Shown: positions 18,208 through 27,351 of the stretch, piece by piece
How positions within the stretch are numbered: position 1 is the stretch's first letter
How the letters are laid out: every line of letters begins with the position of its first letter
Assembly (NCBI RefSeq): GCF_900105495.1
Contig: NZ_FNTF01000002.1
Span: 1,525,501-1,589,500 of the forward strand
Reading direction: 5' to 3'
DNA length: 64,000 bases
Source: Pseudomonas frederiksbergensis
GTDB lineage: Bacteria; Pseudomonadota; Gammaproteobacteria; Pseudomonadales; Pseudomonadaceae
Program-made: the position numbers and the translations under genes
Notes under the pieces: generated by a model
Database searches by the model: none
What the model was told of the DNA's origin: nothing
Seen by the model: only the letters and a program-made list of their open reading frames with translations

Positions 18208-19360
18208 CGGCATGAAGCCAGCAAAGAACACCTTGACCTATTTCGGCGCAGTGCTTTGCCTGTTTCTGTTGAGCTTTGTGGTGGGCTGGTCGTCGAAGTG
18301 GACCAACAACCTGTTCTACGTCCTGATGGCATTGCCGGGCCTGGTCTTCCTGATCAAGGAGCGCGGTGCGGGCTTGCTCAAGGAGCCAATGGCATGGGGC
18401 TGGCTGGCGTTCATTCTGTGGTTTCTGGTACCTGCGACGATTGCCGGGCAGTTGCAATTCTACAAACACGTCTTCTATGTACTGATGTTCGTGATGGTGG
18501 CCGCAGCCCTCACCGATCCGCAGTTTTTCCGCAGCGCAGCTTTTATTCGCGCTCAGTTCTGGATTCTGACGTTGTACATTTTCGGCAGTGCGCTCTACGG
18601 ATGGGCAACCGGTGAGTTCGCCGTCGGTAGCCGGGTGGCGATACTTCCGGCACGCCTGGAGAATGTCATCTACGCCAGCATCTGGCTGTTTTGTGCGTTG
18701 GCGCTGGCGCTGCCAATCTGGCTCAAGGAGCGAAAGTATATCGAGGGTGGCCTGGCCATCGTGTTGTCGGTGTTCGCGGTAGCCTTCGTCCTGCAGACGC
18801 GTACTGCGTTCGTGGGGGCTGTGTTCCTGTTTGGCATCTGGTTGCTTTACGGTATTTATCTCAAGCCGCGGCTGGTTGGCACTGCGGTGGCGATTGGCGC
18901 GGTTGTTTCAGGCCTGTTGTTCCTGATGGTGCACAACGAAGCCTGGTACCAGTCCCTCTGGACTCGAGGCGATTCGTACCGTATCGAAATCTTCCAGATC
19001 ATGGTCGGCGAGTGGCGCCACTGTGGCTGGACGCTGGGCTGCGGCATCAACTTTCATACCGCCCAGGTGCTCGATGGCTCTATGCCGATTCAGCATCCAC
19101 ACAACATTTTCGTAGCGCTGGGGCTGTACAGCGGCGGGGTCGCGCTGGCGTTGTTCGTCGCGCTGATGGTCGCAAGCCTTTGGCAGGCCTGGCGTCTGCG
19201 CGACGCGTGGGGAATGTACCTGGCGTGTGCGCTGGTGATGCTGAATTTCGATGGCAGTTTGCTGATCGGTAACCCTGACGAATTGTGGCCACTGGTGCTG
19301 CTGCCCGCCGCGATGATCCTCTCTCGAGTGCTGAAGACGCGACAACCTGCGCTGGCGTAA
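18197..19360 (+). CDS. waaL: O-antigen ligase
   Basis: Polytopic inner-membrane protein of 387 residues that joins undecaprenyl-linked O antigen to lipid A-core on the periplasmic side. Ten or more hydrophobic helices are apparent, with a large periplasmic loop (about residues 240-305) ending in the Wzy_C motif IQHPHNIFVALGLYSGG, which contains the His required in PAO1 WaaL. The start may be the ATG at 18197, inside the previous gene, or the ATG at 18212. It closes the core operon and is convergent with the next gene. Confidence 0.9.
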   Translation: MEFSGMKPAKNTLTYFGAVLCLFLLSFVVGWSSKWTNNLFYVLMALPGLVFLIKERGAGLLKEPMAWGWLAFILWFLVPATIAGQLQFYKHVFYVLMFVMVAAALTDPQFFRSAAFIRAQFWILTLYIFGSALYGWATGEFAVGSRVAILPARLENVIYASIWLFCALALALPIWLKERKYIEGGLAIVLSVFAVAFVLQTRTAFVGAVFLFGIWLLYGIYLKPRLVGTAVAIGAVVSGLLFLMVHNEAWYQSLWTRGDSYRIEIFQIMVGEWRHCGWTLGCGINFHTAQVLDGSMPIQHPHNIFVALGLYSGGVALALFVALMVASLWQAWRLRDAWGMYLACALVMLNFDGSLLIGNPDELWPLVLLPAAMILSRVLKTRQPALA

Positions 19361-19365
19361 TGCCT

Positions 19366-19396
19366 GGCCTTCGCTTCCTCCCCGGAGGCGAAGGCC
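19366..19396. terminator. Hairpin between convergent waaL and kinase-like gene
   Basis: GGCCTTCGC (19366-19374) pairs with GCGAAGGCC (19388-19396), with further CCTCC/GGAGG pairing inside. It lies between two convergent stops. The following bases include a short T run (cattttt), which suits rightward termination; leftward termination is less clear. Confidence 0.55.
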
Positions 19397-19402
19397 GTCA
19401 GA

Positions 19403-20044
19403 TCATTTTTGCAGTGCGACGCTCAGCTCTTCCTTGGAGCAGATGCTCTGGGTCTGGCCATAATGCTGCATGAAGACTTCGCCGCGACTGTCGAGCAGCC
19501 ATTGGCGATCTTGCGGGTAACGCACCATATGCTTGAAGTTGCGCAGCCGCAGCGTCTTGCGCAGCGGACGGCGATACACCCGCAGGTCGGCGATGTCGAT
19601 CAGACCCAGCTGATGTTCGGGTGTGAGTACGATGTTGCCCAGGTGCGCCGAGCGAAAGTAAATCCCCCGCTCATGCAAAGTGGCCATGAAGACCCCCAAT
19701 TGGCCGCGCAACGGATCGGCATCGCCCTGGATGTCCAGCAGCTGACGCAGGGTCTGGCCCGGCAGCGGATCGTAGTGCACGGCATCGCGCTCGATACTCG
19801 CAATACGGTAAACCTGACGAATCGTGGGGCAGGGGATGTGCCGTTCACGCAATGCATCGCAGTTGTCGGCAAAGCGTTTGGCGTACGGGTACCACGCGGC
19901 CGACGTCAGCAGGCGTTTGCGGCGAAACAGTTTGAGTATTGAACCGTCCGTCAACCGCAGAACCTTGTCCCCCGAACCATCCGCTTCAAGGACTTGTGCT
20001 CCCTCGCGCAGGGCGAGATATCGGGTGTGATCAAGCGCTTGCAT
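19403..20044 (-). CDS. InaA-family kinase-like protein without catalytic Asp
   Basis: 213-residue protein of the lipopolysaccharide kinase (Kdo/WaaP-InaA) superfamily, often annotated as toluene tolerance protein in pseudomonads. It has a nucleotide-binding start (LRLTDGSILKLFRRKR, about residue 38) and a loop resembling the HGDLHxGN catalytic loop but reading FRSAHLGNIVL (about residue 143), with Ser where the catalytic Asp should be; GLIDIADLRV follows as the metal-binding strand. The ATG at 20044 is chosen because the conserved protein begins there; an ATG 30 bases earlier is possible. It is divergent from msbA. It may be a pseudokinase. Confidence 0.78.
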   Translation of the reverse strand: MQALDHTRYLALREGAQVLEADGSGDKVLRLTDGSILKLFRRKRLLTSAAWYPYAKRFADNCDALRERHIPCPTIRQVYRIASIERDAVHYDPLPGQTLRQLLDIQGDADPLRGQLGVFMATLHERGIYFRSAHLGNIVLTPEHQLGLIDIADLRVYRRPLRKTLRLRNFKHMVRYPQDRQWLLDSRGEVFMQHYGQTQSICSKEELSVALQK

Positions 20045-20159
20045 CAATACTCCGGGTTGGGCGCCGTGAGGCATGGATAGCCGGCCATGTTACCGCAGCT
20101 CAGCGACTAAAATGGCCTGTGTTACACTCGCGGGCTCTTTTCTCATACAACGGGTTCTC

Positions 20160-21959
20160 ATGACCAGCCCTGATTTGCCTGCGCCGTCGAGCTTGAAGAT
20201 TTACCTGCGCCTGCTGTCGTATGTGCGCCCGTACTGGGGCATGTTTGCCATCAGTATCGTCGGCTTTGTGATTTTTGCCTCGACGCAGCCCATGCTCGCA
20301 GGGATTCTCAAATATTTCGTCGATGGCTTGAGCAACCCCGAAGCGGTGCTCTTCCCGACTGTTCCCTATCTGCAAGATTTGCAGTTGCTGATGGCCGTGC
20401 CGCTGCTGATCATCCTGATCGCCGCCTGGCAAGGACTGGGCTCTTTCCTGGGCAATTACTACCTGGCCAAAGTATCGCTGGGGCTGGTCCACGACTTGCG
20501 GGTCGAGCTGTTCAACAAGTTGCTGGTATTGCCCAACCGTTATTTCGACACTCATAACTCCGGGCACCTGATTTCGCGCATCACCTTTAACGTGACCATG
20601 GTCACCGGTGCTGCCACGGACGCCATCAAAGTGGTCATTCGTGAAGGCCTGACCGTGGTGTTCCTGTTTGCTTACCTGCTGTGGATGAACTGGAAGCTGA
20701 CGTTGGTAATGCTGGCAATCCTGCCAATCATCGCAGTGATGGTGAGCAGCACCAGCAAAAAATTCCGCAAGCAGAGCAAGAAAATCCAGGTGGCGATGGG
20801 CGATGTGACTCACGTCGCCTCCGAAACCATCCAGGGCTATCGCGTGGTGCGCAGCTTCGGTGGCGAAAGCTATGAAGAGCGTCGTTTCGCCGAAGCCAGC
20901 CAGGGCAACACCGACAAGCAACTGCGCATGACCAAGACCGGTGCGGTCTACACGCCCATGCTGCAATTGGTGATCTACACCGCCATGGCGGTGCTGATGT
21001 TCCTGGTGCTGTTCCTGCGCGGCGATGCCACCGCCGGTGATTTGGTGGCCTACATCACCGCGGCGGGCCTGTTGCCCAAGCCGATTCGGCAACTGTCGGA
21101 AGTCAGCTCGACCATCCAGAAAGGCGTTGCCGGCGCCGAGAGCATTTTCGAGCAACTGGACGTCGAGCCAGAGGTTGACCTGGGTACCGTCGAGCGTGAT
21201 CGCGTCAGCGGCCACCTGGAAGTGCGCAACCTGAGCTTCACCTATCCAGGGACCGAGCGTGAAGTGCTGAAGAACATCAGCTTCACGGCAGCACCGGGGC
21301 AAATGATCGCCCTGGTCGGTCGCTCGGGTAGCGGCAAGTCGACCCTGGCCAGCCTGATCCCGCGTTTCTATCACCACGAAACCGGGGAAATCATGCTCGA
21401 TGACGTGGAAATCGAAGACTATCGCCTGCGTAATCTGCGTCGACACGTGGCACAGGTGACGCAGCATGTGACCCTGTTCAACGACACCATCGCCAACAAC
21501 ATCGCCTACGGTGACCTGGCCGGCGCCCCACGTGCCGACATTGAAAAGGCCGCCACGGATGCTTACGCGATGGACTTCATCTCGGAAATGCCGCAAGGCC
21601 TGGACACCCAGGTCGGCGAAAACGGCGTGTTGTTGTCCGGTGGCCAGCGTCAGCGTCTGGCGATTGCCCGGGCCTTGTTGAAGAACGCACCGTTGCTGAT
21701 TCTCGACGAGGCAACGTCGGCGCTTGATACCGAGTCCGAGCGACACATTCAGGCGGCACTGGATCAGGTCATGAAAGGTCGCACCACGCTGGTGATCGCT
21801 CACCGGTTGTCGACCATCGAGAAAGCCGACCTGATCCTGGTCATGGATCATGGTGAAATCGTCGAGCGCGGCACCCACGCTCAACTGCTGGCGCAAAACG
21901 GCTACTACTCGCGCCTGCATGCGATGGGCCTCGATGCTCCGGTTGGCGACATCGCCTGA
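20160..21959 (+). CDS. msbA: Lipid A-core flippase, ABC transporter MsbA
   Basis: Homodimeric half-transporter that flips lipid A-core across the inner membrane using ATP. The 599-residue chain has an N-terminal six-helix domain (about residues 20-330) and a C-terminal ATPase with Walker A VGRSGSGKSTL (about residue 385), signature LSGGQRQRLAIARALL and Walker B LLILDEATSAL, then the switch His in IAHRLST. The ATG at 20160 begins the usual MTSPDLP start of pseudomonad MsbA; upstream in-frame codons lie in the promoter region. It is followed by a clear terminator. Confidence 0.96.
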   Translation: MTSPDLPAPSSLKIYLRLLSYVRPYWGMFAISIVGFVIFASTQPMLAGILKYFVDGLSNPEAVLFPTVPYLQDLQLLMAVPLLIILIAAWQGLGSFLGNYYLAKVSLGLVHDLRVELFNKLLVLPNRYFDTHNSGHLISRITFNVTMVTGAATDAIKVVIREGLTVVFLFAYLLWMNWKLTLVMLAILPIIAVMVSSTSKKFRKQSKKIQVAMGDVTHVASETIQGYRVVRSFGGESYEERRFAEASQGNTDKQLRMTKTGAVYTPMLQLVIYTAMAVLMFLVLFLRGDATAGDLVAYITAAGLLPKPIRQLSEVSSTIQKGVAGAESIFEQLDVEPEVDLGTVERDRVSGHLEVRNLSFTYPGTEREVLKNISFTAAPGQMIALVGRSGSGKSTLASLIPRFYHHETGEIMLDDVEIEDYRLRNLRRHVAQVTQHVTLFNDTIANNIAYGDLAGAPRADIEKAATDAYAMDFISEMPQGLDTQVGENGVLLSGGQRQRLAIARALLKNAPLLILDEATSALDTESERHIQAALDQVMKGRTTLVIAHRLSTIEKADLILVMDHGEIVERGTHAQLLAQNGYYSRLHAMGLDAPVGDIA

Positions 21960-21965
21960 CCCCAC

Positions 21966-21994
21966 AAAAAGGGGTGAGCCTGGCTCACCCCTTT
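21966..21994 (+). terminator. Intrinsic terminator after msbA
   Basis: GGGGTGAGC (21971-21979), a three-base loop and GCTCACCCC (21983-21991), preceded by an A run and followed by ttt. The A-stem-T layout could work in both directions, but only msbA lies close to it. Confidence 0.8.
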
Positions 21995-22194
21995 CGCACA
22001 CCCGGCGTGCAATGCGCCCGGCGGTTTGTATCCAGACCTTTACCTTCCTTGACCAAACTTGTCGATTGTCCGGTTTTCTGATCAATAAATGATCAGAAAC
22101 ATCTGCCGAACCCTCCCATTGCAGCCGTCACACAAGCCCACGCCAACCCTGTGTTAATATCGCGCCCCTGTTCATTTTGTATGTGGGTTGCTCC

Positions 22195-23619
22195 ATGAAG
22201 TTGTCCATGCCGCGATTCGATCAAGCCCCTGTCTTGGTGGTCGGCGATGTCATGCTCGACCGTTACTGGCATGGTGGTACCTCACGGATTTCCCCTGAGG
22301 CGCCGGTACCGGTAGTCAAGGTCGAGCAAATCGAGGACCGCCCGGGCGGTGCCGCCAACGTTGCGTTGAACATTGCCGCCCTCGGCGCCCCGGCCTCGCT
22401 GCTCGGCGTGACCGGTGACGATGAAGCCGCCGACAGCCTGGCCAACAGCCTCAAGGGCGCTGGCGTGCGAGCGGTGTTCCAGCGCATTGCGCACCAGCCG
22501 ACCATCGTCAAGCTGCGGGTCATGAGCCGTCACCAGCAACTGCTGCGTATCGACTTCGAAGAACCTTTCGCCACCGACGCGCTGGCGTTGGGCGAGCAAG
22601 TCGACGAATTGCTCGAAGGCATCAAAGTGCTGGTGCTGTCCGACTACGGCAAAGGCGCGCTAAAAAACCATCAGGTGCTGATCCAGGCCGCCCGTGCCCG
22701 TGGCATTCCGGTGCTGGCCGACCCCAAGGGCAAGGATTTCTCGATCTACCGGGGTGCAAGCCTGATCACCCCGAACCTCAGCGAATTCGAAACCATCGTA
22801 GGTGGTTGCGCCGATGAGCACGAGCTGGTGAGCAAGGGCGCGCAGCTGATGCACGACCTCGACCTCGGCGCGTTGCTGGTGACCCGCGGCGAACACGGCA
22901 TGACCCTGTTGCGGCCGGATCATCCGGCGCTGCACCTGCCGGCCCGTGCCCGTGAAGTGTTCGATGTGACCGGTGCCGGCGACACGGTGATTTCCACCCT
23001 CGCCGCCGCCATTGCCGCAGGCGAAGAACTGCCCCACGCGGTGGCCCTGGCCAACCTGGCGGCGGGCATCGTGGTCGGCAAACTCGGTACGGCAGCCATC
23101 AGCGCGCCGGAACTGCGTCGCGCCATCCAGCGTGAAGAAGGTTCGGAGCGCGGTGTGCTTGGCCTGGAGCAACTGTTACTGGCCGTCGATGATGCGCGTG
23201 CGCATAAAGAGAAGATCGTCTTCACCAACGGCTGCTTCGACATTTTGCACGCCGGCCACGTGACCTACCTCGAACAGGCGCGGGCTCAGGGTGATCGCCT
23301 GATCGTGGCGGTCAACGACGATGCGTCGGTCAGCCGACTGAAAGGTCCGGGTCGTCCGATCAACAGCGTCGACCGTCGCATGGCTGTTCTGGCAGGTCTG
23401 GGCGCCGTGGATTGGGTGATCAGCTTCGCTGAAGGCACCCCGGAAAACCTGCTGCGCGAGGTCAAGCCGGATGTGCTGGTCAAGGGCGGGGACTATGGGA
23501 TCGAGCAGGTCGTCGGCGCAGACATCGTGACCGCTTACGGCGGAACGGTGAAAGTGCTGGGGCTGGTGGAAAACAGCTCGACTACCGCGATTGTCGAGAA
23601 GATCCGCAAGTCCGAGTAA
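22195..23619 (+). CDS. hldE: Bifunctional heptose 7-phosphate kinase/heptose 1-phosphate adenylyltransferase
   Basis: Makes ADP-D-glycero-D-manno-heptose for the LPS core in the cytosol. The 474-residue length is typical of HldE. The N-terminal PfkB-type kinase runs to about residue 320, with the ribokinase signature DVTGAGDTVISTLAAA near residue 257; the C-terminal nucleotidyltransferase starts with TNGCFDILHAGHVTYLEQAR (about residue 344), containing the HxGH motif. The ATG at 22195 is chosen because MKLSMPRFDQAPVLVVGD is the family start. It supplies the donor for WaaC and WaaF encoded upstream. Confidence 0.96.
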   Translation: MKLSMPRFDQAPVLVVGDVMLDRYWHGGTSRISPEAPVPVVKVEQIEDRPGGAANVALNIAALGAPASLLGVTGDDEAADSLANSLKGAGVRAVFQRIAHQPTIVKLRVMSRHQQLLRIDFEEPFATDALALGEQVDELLEGIKVLVLSDYGKGALKNHQVLIQAARARGIPVLADPKGKDFSIYRGASLITPNLSEFETIVGGCADEHELVSKGAQLMHDLDLGALLVTRGEHGMTLLRPDHPALHLPARAREVFDVTGAGDTVISTLAAAIAAGEELPHAVALANLAAGIVVGKLGTAAISAPELRRAIQREEGSERGVLGLEQLLLAVDDARAHKEKIVFTNGCFDILHAGHVTYLEQARAQGDRLIVAVNDDASVSRLKGPGRPINSVDRRMAVLAGLGAVDWVISFAEGTPENLLREVKPDVLVKGGDYGIEQVVGADIVTAYGGTVKVLGLVENSSTTAIVEKIRKSE

Positions 23620-23622
23620 CAC

Positions 23623-23730
23623 TGATCGTTCCCACGCTCTGCGTGGGAATGCAGCCCGGGACGCTCCGCGTCCCAAAGCGGACGCAGAGCGTCCATTGAG
23701 GCATTCCCACGCAGAGCGTGGGAACGATCA
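23623..23730. repeat. Palindromic element, GATCGTTCCCACGC family, copy 1
   Basis: Perfect 30-bp inverted repeat (23623-23652 and 23701-23730), each arm itself a hairpin (ttcccacgc-tct-gcgtgggaa). The middle holds two further small palindromes (gggacgc/gcgtccc and ggacgc/gcgtcc). A near-identical element is at 33402-33505. It sits between the convergent hldE and the 322-codon gene and could act as a bidirectional terminator. Confidence 0.85.
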
Positions 23731-23731
23731 A

Positions 23732-24700
23732 TCAGGAGCTGACTTTTTTACGCGGTACGATTCTTTTCAGTAATAGCTTGGCCTTCCCACGCAACCGCGC
23801 CAAACCTGAATCTTTCCCCGGCGGGCTCAAGCCCTGTTGCCGCACCCAATCCTTCCAGCGAATCCGTTCATCCCTCACCAGCCAGCCTTCCTGCTGGGCA
23901 AAACTCTCTGCCAGGTACAACCCGCGAGTACTCGCCGGGTACAGCTGATCCTTTTTCAGGGTGTAGAGCTCGGCCATCGGTTGACCGTCCTGCAGCGGCA
24001 TCAAATACAAATCGGGACGTTTGCGATCAAGGCGGGCCACCAGTTGATCGCCTTCCAGTCGTTCGTCGACATGGAACAGGCTCAGGGATTTGGCCTCCTT
24101 GGGCACGTCCAGGCGCAAGTCATAGATCAATTGCAGCGAGGCCGTCGGCAAATGCACGTAGGCCCGCGGGCGTTCGATCAACTGCATCTTGGCGCAACGC
24201 ACCGGCCGCGCCGAACCGGACAACGGCGTCAGGCGAAACGGCAAGGCTTCACGGTAATGCAGCGCGGACGAGTAGGGCGCCGGCAGCCACGTGTCGTTGA
24301 AACGCCCGCCGAGCCAGCCTTCCGGGGTTTCCAGCAGGCACTCTTCGGCAATTTCCTGAATCGCGGTGTGCAGTGGCAGGTTCAGTTCATGGGCGGGCAC
24401 GTAACCGGAGATCAGCTTGAGCACTACATCGCCGCGGTCTTGCCGACGCTGACGAACCAACACCCAGTAATCGCGGTTCTGCCAATGCAGGGTCAGGCGC
24501 ACCGAGACCCCGAGGTTGGCCAGCTCCAGCGAAAACCGCTGAGTGTCGGCGACCGTCACCGGGCGGCGACGTTGCAGCGTCTGGGAGAAATTGAGCGGCA
24601 TCCCGACGCTTTGATAACTCAGGCCTTCGGGAGTCGCTTCGACGAATAACGGCAGGGTCTTGAAGTTGCTCGGGTTCTTTCTTATGAGCGTACGCGGCAT
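23732..24700 (-). CDS. Conserved protein with a degenerate Nudix-like box, function unknown
   Basis: 322 residues, no signal peptide or membrane segment. I do not recognise the family with certainty. At about residues 99-123, GYVPAHE is followed after nine residues by QEIAEECLLETPEG. This resembles the Nudix box (GX5EX7REUXEEXGU) but with a two-residue insertion, Gln for Arg and Leu for the final Gly. The C-terminus is strongly basic (GKAKLLLKRIVPRKKVSS). It lies between hldE and an aldo/keto reductase gene on the opposite strand to hldE; the stop is one base from the palindromic repeat. A phosphohydrolase-derived fold is inference only. Confidence 0.75.
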   Translation of the reverse strand: MPRTLIRKNPSNFKTLPLFVEATPEGLSYQSVGMPLNFSQTLQRRRPVTVADTQRFSLELANLGVSVRLTLHWQNRDYWVLVRQRRQDRGDVVLKLISGYVPAHELNLPLHTAIQEIAEECLLETPEGWLGGRFNDTWLPAPYSSALHYREALPFRLTPLSGSARPVRCAKMQLIERPRAYVHLPTASLQLIYDLRLDVPKEAKSLSLFHVDERLEGDQLVARLDRKRPDLYLMPLQDGQPMAELYTLKKDQLYPASTRGLYLAESFAQQEGWLVRDERIRWKDWVRQQGLSPPGKDSGLARLRGKAKLLLKRIVPRKKVSS

Positions 24701-24732
24701 GTCGGCTCCTGCTTAAGGCCGCGTGGGCGGCA

Positions 24733-25545
24733 TCAGTTTCTACGTAGGACCTGGGCAACGGTCGCGACGTTATGGGCGAGGTGCAGCGGATTGATGGTCC
24801 CGACAATAGCACTGGCAACACCCGGGTGTTCAAACAACAACTCGAAGCTGGCGCGAACCGGGTCCACGCCCGGGCTCAGGCAAACATGACCGCTGGCGAG
24901 GGCTTTTTTGACGAGAATGGCTTTGCCGTGAGCAGCAGCATAGTCAATGACCGGCTTCTCGTTCTGTTCGTTCAGATTGTAGGTGACCATCGCGCAATCA
25001 CCTTGTTCCAGAGCCTTCAAACCACCTTCGACGGTTTTGCCAGAAAAACCGAAGCCGCGAATCTTGCCTTCGCTCTTGAGCGCCGCGAGGGTCGCATAGA
25101 CTTCACTGTCGTTGAGGATCGCCAGGTCGTTGCCGTCGGAGTGCACCAGCACCAGGTCGATGAGGTCCGTTTCCAGGCGTTGCAGGCTACGTTCCACCGA
25201 CATCCGGGTGTGGGCGGCGCTGAAGTCGTGATGGGACTGGCCATCGGCAAACTCTTCGCCGACCTTGCTGACAATCACCCAATCCTGACGCTGACCCCGC
25301 AGCAATGGGCCGAGGCGTTCTTCGCTACGGCCATAAGCCGGAGCAGTGTCGATCAGGTTGATGCCCAGGTCGCGCGCCAGTTTGAGCAGCATGCGCGCTT
25401 CGTCGTCATCGGGAATCTGAAAACCGCTGGGATATTTAACGCCTTGGTCGCGGCCGAGTTTTACCGTGCCCAGGCCCAAGGGGGAAACCAGCAGGCCGGT
25501 GCTGCCCAGCGGGCGATGCAGATCGTGCAAGGTCGGTTGGCTCAT
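24733..25545 (-). CDS. Aldo/keto reductase
   Basis: 270-residue NAD(P)H-dependent oxidoreductase with a TIM-barrel fold. The catalytic tetrad is visible: Asp and Tyr in LIDTAPAYGRSEERLG (about residues 60-75), Lys in WVIVSKVGEEF (about residue 94) and His in LVLVHSDGND (about residue 134). The C-terminal NADPH-binding part includes GVASAIVGTINPLHL. It starts within the ATGA overlap with the upstream FAD oxidoreductase gene (its ATG at 25545 lies in that gene's stop region), so the two are one operon. The substrate is unknown. Confidence 0.88.
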   Translation of the reverse strand: MSQPTLHDLHRPLGSTGLLVSPLGLGTVKLGRDQGVKYPSGFQIPDDDEARMLLKLARDLGINLIDTAPAYGRSEERLGPLLRGQRQDWVIVSKVGEEFADGQSHHDFSAAHTRMSVERSLQRLETDLIDLVLVHSDGNDLAILNDSEVYATLAALKSEGKIRGFGFSGKTVEGGLKALEQGDCAMVTYNLNEQNEKPVIDYAAAHGKAILVKKALASGHVCLSPGVDPVRASFELLFEHPGVASAIVGTINPLHLAHNVATVAQVLRRN

Positions 25546-26717
25546 GGCAGCAGTTGCTCCCAGGCAGGGACGCCCATCGGCGGTTTTGGCAGCTCGGGCA
25601 GCGGCGCCGGATGGCTTGGCTGGATGCCGTCGCGCTGCAAGGACGCGATGACGCGATCAGCAAAGTCCGGAGCCAACGCCAGTTTGGTCGGCCAGCCGAC
25701 CAGCAGCCGGCCTTCTTCGGCAAGGAATGCATTGTCAGGACGGGTCAGTCCCGATTGCAGTGGCTCGGCGCGATCCACCCGAAGGGTGGCCCATTGCGCT
25801 GTGCTCAGGTCGATCCATGGCAGCAACTGGCCCAGTTCTTTTTGCGCGGTGGCAATTTGCTCGGCGGGTTCGCGGGCGACCCCTTCGGCTTCAGCGATGT
25901 CACCGCCCAGATACCAGACCCATTGGCCATCGGCGGCCGGATGGGTGGTCACGGTAATGCGCGGCTTGGTGCCACCGCCCAGGCAGTGGGCATACAGCGG
26001 TTTGAGGCCCGGACCTTTGGCGATGATCATGTGCAACGGCCGGCGCTGCATGGCGGGCTGGCTCAAGCCCAGGGCTTCGAGCAGCGCTGCCGTCCCGGCA
26101 CCGGCGCTCAAGACGATGCGCTGGGCGCGAATCTCGCGCTCGTCGACCTTCAGGCCGACCAGTTTTCCATCCTCCAGCAACGGTTCGATGTTCTGGCCGG
26201 CGAGCAGGCCATCACCCGCCAGATCGGCCAGGCGCCGGATCAGGCTCGGCACGTCGATCACCAATTCGGCCAGACGATAGACCTTGCCCTTGAAACGCTT
26301 GTCTTGCAGGGCGGGCGGCAGTTGCTCGCCCTTGACTTGATCGACGCGGCCGCGCACCGCTTTGCTGGCGAAGAAACTGGTGAGATTGCCGGCGATCGTG
26401 CCGGGGGACCACAGGTAATGGGCTTCGGACAGCAGGCGCACGCCGCTCAGGTCCAGTTCGCCGTCACCGGCCAGGGCTTCGCGCCAGCGCCGAGGCATGT
26501 CGGCGATGGCTTCCGAGGCGCCGGTCAGGGCGCCATGCAAGGCGTACTTGGCGCCGCCATGGATGATGCCTTGGGATTTCACGCTTTGCCCGCCACCGAG
26601 GCTGGCGCTTTCCACCAGCACGGTCGAAAAACCCTGGCGGCGCAGGCGCGCATTCAGCCAGAGGCCGGCGACACCAGCGCCGACAATCAGAACGTCGGTG
26701 GAAATAACGGATGGCAT
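25542..26717 (-). CDS. FAD-dependent oxidoreductase (DAO family)
   Basis: 391-residue flavoprotein. The dinucleotide-binding motif VLIVGAGVAGLWLNARLRRQ is at residues 9-28, and a second FAD-contact region (IVLSAGAGTAALLEALGL) is near residue 205. The overall arrangement is that of D-amino-acid oxidase-like enzymes such as glycine oxidase. It has the PA4991 position. It is transcribed leftward into the aldo/keto reductase gene with a four-base overlap. The substrate cannot be told from the sequence. Confidence 0.87.
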   Translation of the reverse strand: MPSVISTDVLIVGAGVAGLWLNARLRRQGFSTVLVESASLGGGQSVKSQGIIHGGAKYALHGALTGASEAIADMPRRWREALAGDGELDLSGVRLLSEAHYLWSPGTIAGNLTSFFASKAVRGRVDQVKGEQLPPALQDKRFKGKVYRLAELVIDVPSLIRRLADLAGDGLLAGQNIEPLLEDGKLVGLKVDEREIRAQRIVLSAGAGTAALLEALGLSQPAMQRRPLHMIIAKGPGLKPLYAHCLGGGTKPRITVTTHPAADGQWVWYLGGDIAEAEGVAREPAEQIATAQKELGQLLPWIDLSTAQWATLRVDRAEPLQSGLTRPDNAFLAEEGRLLVGWPTKLALAPDFADRVIASLQRDGIQPSHPAPLPELPKPPMGVPAWEQLLP

Positions 26718-26807
26718 GCAGCGACCTCAGTGTTCAAGACGAGGGCGCAGTATACAGACTCGAAGATTGGAGGTTTTGCTGGCGATCAACACGGCGAATG
26801 CAAAACC

Positions 26808-26899
26808 CTGTGGGAGCGAGCCTGCTCGCGATAGCGGTGGGTCAATCAACATTGATGTTGAATGCTCTGCCGCTATCGCGAGCAGGCTCACTCCCACAG
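26808..26899. repeat. REPIN, GGGAGCGAGC family
   Basis: Left arm 26808-26837 (ctgtgggagcgagcctgctc onward) and right arm 26870-26899 are reverse complements with one mismatch; the middle includes the palindrome tcaacat-tg-atgttga. It lies between the SMR pump gene and the FAD oxidoreductase gene. Confidence 0.88.
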
Positions 26900-26915
26900 T
26901 GGATTGGGTGCGGGC

Positions 26916-27248
26916 TTAGTGCCCGGCGGTTTTGGAGAAGAGTTGGATCACTACGACGCCCAATACGATCAGCGCCATCCCCAGCATGGCCGGCACATCC
27001 AGTTTCTGCCCGTAGATAAACAGCGCCGCGACACTGACCATCACGATTCCCATGCCGGCCCATACCGCATAAGCCACGCCGACCGGAACGCTGCGCACCA
27101 CCAGCGTGAGCATCCAGAAGGCGATGCCATAACCGACGATAACCAGAATCAGCGGCAGCGGGGTGCTGAAGCCTTTGACCGCTTTCATCGAAACGGTGGC
27201 GATCACTTCGGCGCAGATGGCAATGGCCAGGTAGTAGTAAGCGGTCAT
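26916..27248 (-). CDS. Small multidrug resistance (SMR) efflux protein, EmrE-like
   Basis: 110-residue inner-membrane protein with four hydrophobic helices, acting as a dimer that exchanges protons for cationic compounds. The essential Glu is at residue 14 (AIAICAEVIATVSMKA), exactly as in EmrE, and the WAGMGIVMVSVAALFIYGQ segment is the usual SMR helix 3. The ATG at 27248 is chosen because MTAYYYLAIAI matches the family start; a start 42 bases upstream would add a polar extension. It is divergent from the LysR gene, which may regulate it. It corresponds to PA4990 (emrE of P. aeruginosa). Confidence 0.9.
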   Translation of the reverse strand: MTAYYYLAIAICAEVIATVSMKAVKGFSTPLPLILVIVGYGIAFWMLTLVVRSVPVGVAYAVWAGMGIVMVSVAALFIYGQKLDVPAMLGMALIVLGVVVIQLFSKTAGH

Positions 27249-27351
27249 GGGTGCATCCTCGTGTGAAGTGTTGCTTTCTGAGGTCGGCATTTTAGAGATT
27301 CCCCAGATGCGGTAAAGTCATTACCTATCTGTTTAGAAGATGGGTTGAGCC

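Noticed and set aside
5649..19360. LPS cluster as a recently acquired island
   Set aside because: Base composition matches the surroundings, gene order follows other pseudomonads, and there is no integrase, tRNA or flanking direct repeat.
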